The notes under the pieces were generated by a model. The model saw only the letters and a list, made by a program, of their open reading frames with translations. It was not told where the DNA came from and did not search any database. Made by a program: the position numbers and the translations under genes. A stretch of DNA of 33,754 nt, taken from contig VFZU01000059.1 in the NCBI GenBank assembly GCA_016870995.1, forward strand, positions 1 through 33,754. Reading direction: 5' to 3'. Numbering within the stretch: position 1 is the first letter of the stretch; every line of letters begins with the position of its first letter. The DNA comes from Acidobacteriota bacterium (GTDB taxonomy: Bacteria > Acidobacteriota > Terriglobia > Bryobacterales > Bryobacteraceae). This document shows positions 33,336 through 33,754 of this stretch, in pieces.

Positions 33336-33697
33336 GAGTGGTGTCCTTTCGGGGGTGATTTAGAGTTTTGGAAGATTCCAAATCTATCACCGCAAGGACC
33401 CGCTCGGAGCGGTTCGGGGCCTCCGGCTACGGTCAGGCTACGCCCTCCCTTCGCCTACGTCCCCAAACTGCTATTCCCCATCAATGTGTCCGCTCATCGC
33501 CCGCTATCTTCAAATTACAAGCGCTTTTCGAGTCGCTCCATCGCTTTGAATATCCAGCGAGAAAGCTCCAGCCCGACTTCAACCAGCCATACCAATGCAA
33601 CTATTGACGAAAGAGCGGTTAACATGAATATGGAGTTGTCCCCAAAAGTGAGACACGAGACTAGACTCAGAAAATTCCAACGAGGAGAATTTGAGTC
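33336..33697. other. Intergenic stretch, mostly mobile-element debris
   Basis: The only stretch over 300 bases with no clear gene. It contains the upstream side of the IS481 fragment (TTTGGAAGATTCCAAA palindrome near 33366), a GC-rich CTCGGAGCGG/GGCTACG region (33400-33460), a 36-codon minus-strand ORF (33515-33625) and the left end of the IS3-type element from about 33631. I see no RNA gene or CRISPR in it. Confidence 0.6.
33515..33625 (-). CDS. Possible 36-residue single-helix membrane peptide
   Basis: Reading frame from ATG 33625 to TAA 33515. The product has a hydrophobic helix (LTALSSIVALVWLVEVGLEL, residues 2-21) and a basic amphipathic tail (SRWIFKAMERLEKRL). That layout resembles small membrane peptides such as type I toxins, but frames of this size arise by chance. 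No ribosome site is visible, and the upstream side abuts the IS3 left end, so if it was once a gene its promoter may have been displaced. Confidence 0.22.
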   Translation of the reverse strand: MLTALSSIVALVWLVEVGLELSRWIFKAMERLEKRL

Positions 33698-33754
33698 ATG
33701 TCTGAAACGCGAAGGAAGTTCACGCGGGATTTTAAGGTAGCGGCGGTGAAGCGG
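33631..33754 (+). mobile_element. Left end of an IS3-family insertion sequence (continues beyond the window)
   Basis: The sequence from about 33631 (TGGAGTTGTCCCCAAAAGTG) has the CCCCAAAAGTGAGACA pattern common at IS3-family left ends, about 60 bases before an orfA start. TG as first bases fits the IS3 terminal dinucleotide. The right end is outside the window, so the element boundary and target duplication cannot be confirmed. Confidence 0.65.
33698..33754 (+). CDS. IS3-family transposase OrfA, N-terminus (partial)
   Basis: ATG 33698 has GAGGAG 9 bases upstream and opens MSETRRKFTRDFKVAAVKR, cut by the window end after 19 residues. The R-R-K-[YF]-[TS]-x-[ED]-F-K-x-x-A-V pattern is the start of the Tnp_1 helix-turn-helix of IS3-type OrfA proteins. 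The strong ribosome site and lack of stops suggest an intact copy, but orfB and the frameshift signal lie beyond the window. Confidence 0.85.
   Translation, partial: MSETRRKFTRDFKVAAVKR

Larger units (their letters stand above)
33160..33630. mobile_element. Mosaic of insertion-sequence remnants
   Basis: After the native part of the Ig-repeat gene stops near 33158, the sequence holds a GGTGGTCTACTTTT element (33182-33195) like the ends of IS21-type elements, a 14-bp perfect hairpin (33202-33233), and an IS481-type transposase start in inverse orientation. Beyond it lie a small palindrome, TTTGGAAGATTCCAAA near 33366, and repeats of GGCTACG (near 33429 and 33441). I cannot define ends or target duplications for any of these, and the IS21 assignment rests only on the end motif. 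Confidence 0.6.

Noticed and set aside
33321-33740. 139-codon plus-strand frame across the right end
   Set aside because: It crosses unrelated IS pieces and the IS3 left end, and its translation has no motif or ribosome site.
1-33754. CRISPR arrays, tRNA, rRNA genes and phage genes
   Set aside because: No regularly spaced direct repeats, cloverleaf sequences, ribosomal RNA motifs or phage structural genes were seen in reading the window.

Overview
The window looks like chromosomal DNA of a soil acidobacterium, most likely of the Bryobacter/Solibacter group (Bryobacterales). The grounds are gene families typical of that group: a TIGR03435/DUF3738 protein, BlaI-type regulators, a very large Oar-like TonB receptor with a carboxypeptidase-regulatory-like N-terminus, paired DUF1549/DUF1553 and DUF1501 proteins, S9 peptidases, and an acidobacterial family with a 'LPDFLCTQVTRR' motif. 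This placement is inference from family content; no rRNA or tRNA gene is present to confirm it.

Layout. 1-1418 (minus): a DUF3738 protein, then a BlaI repressor with a near-palindromic operator over its own start, then the opening codons of a BlaR1-like M56 peptidase whose similarity stops after about 20 residues. 1495-5655 (plus): a triheme-motif DUF1549/DUF1553 protein and a DUF1501 protein. 5652-7840 (minus): a tight operon DUF2141 - SDR - TetR - group II truncated haemoglobin, preceded by two matching 17-bp palindromes that look like TetR operators. 7912-10232 (plus): a Tat-type gluconate dehydrogenase subunit-3-like protein and a GMC flavoenzyme. 10201-13290: a DUF1648 membrane protein, an enterochelin-esterase-like hydrolase and an exported amidase. 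13353-16646: the TonB receptor, closed by a strong bidirectional terminator.

16715-24922 (minus) is the most coherent catabolic block: DUF1549/DUF1553 - DUF1501 - MFS sugar-type transporter - iduronate-sulfatase-like enzyme - a fused neutral-ceramidase/DUF1080 protein, with overlaps or gaps of at most 8 nt. It reads as a dedicated pathway for a sulfated glycan or glycolipid. A second, heme-motif-rich copy of the DUF1549-DUF1501 pair sits at 1495-5655, so the window holds two versions of one poorly understood module.

24981-32322 carries an unrecognised protein, a SAM methyltransferase, a LytS/LytTR two-component pair, an S9 peptidase, a quinone-oxidoreductase-like enzyme and an acidobacterial exported protein. 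The right end (about 33158-33754) is a mobile-element scar: an Ig-repeat protein broken inside its second repeat, a 14-bp perfect hairpin, a 39-codon IS481 transposase fragment, a 36-codon hydrophobic ORF and the start of an intact-looking IS3-type orfA running off the edge. Genes are closely packed; the only stretch over 300 bases without a clear gene is 33336-33697.
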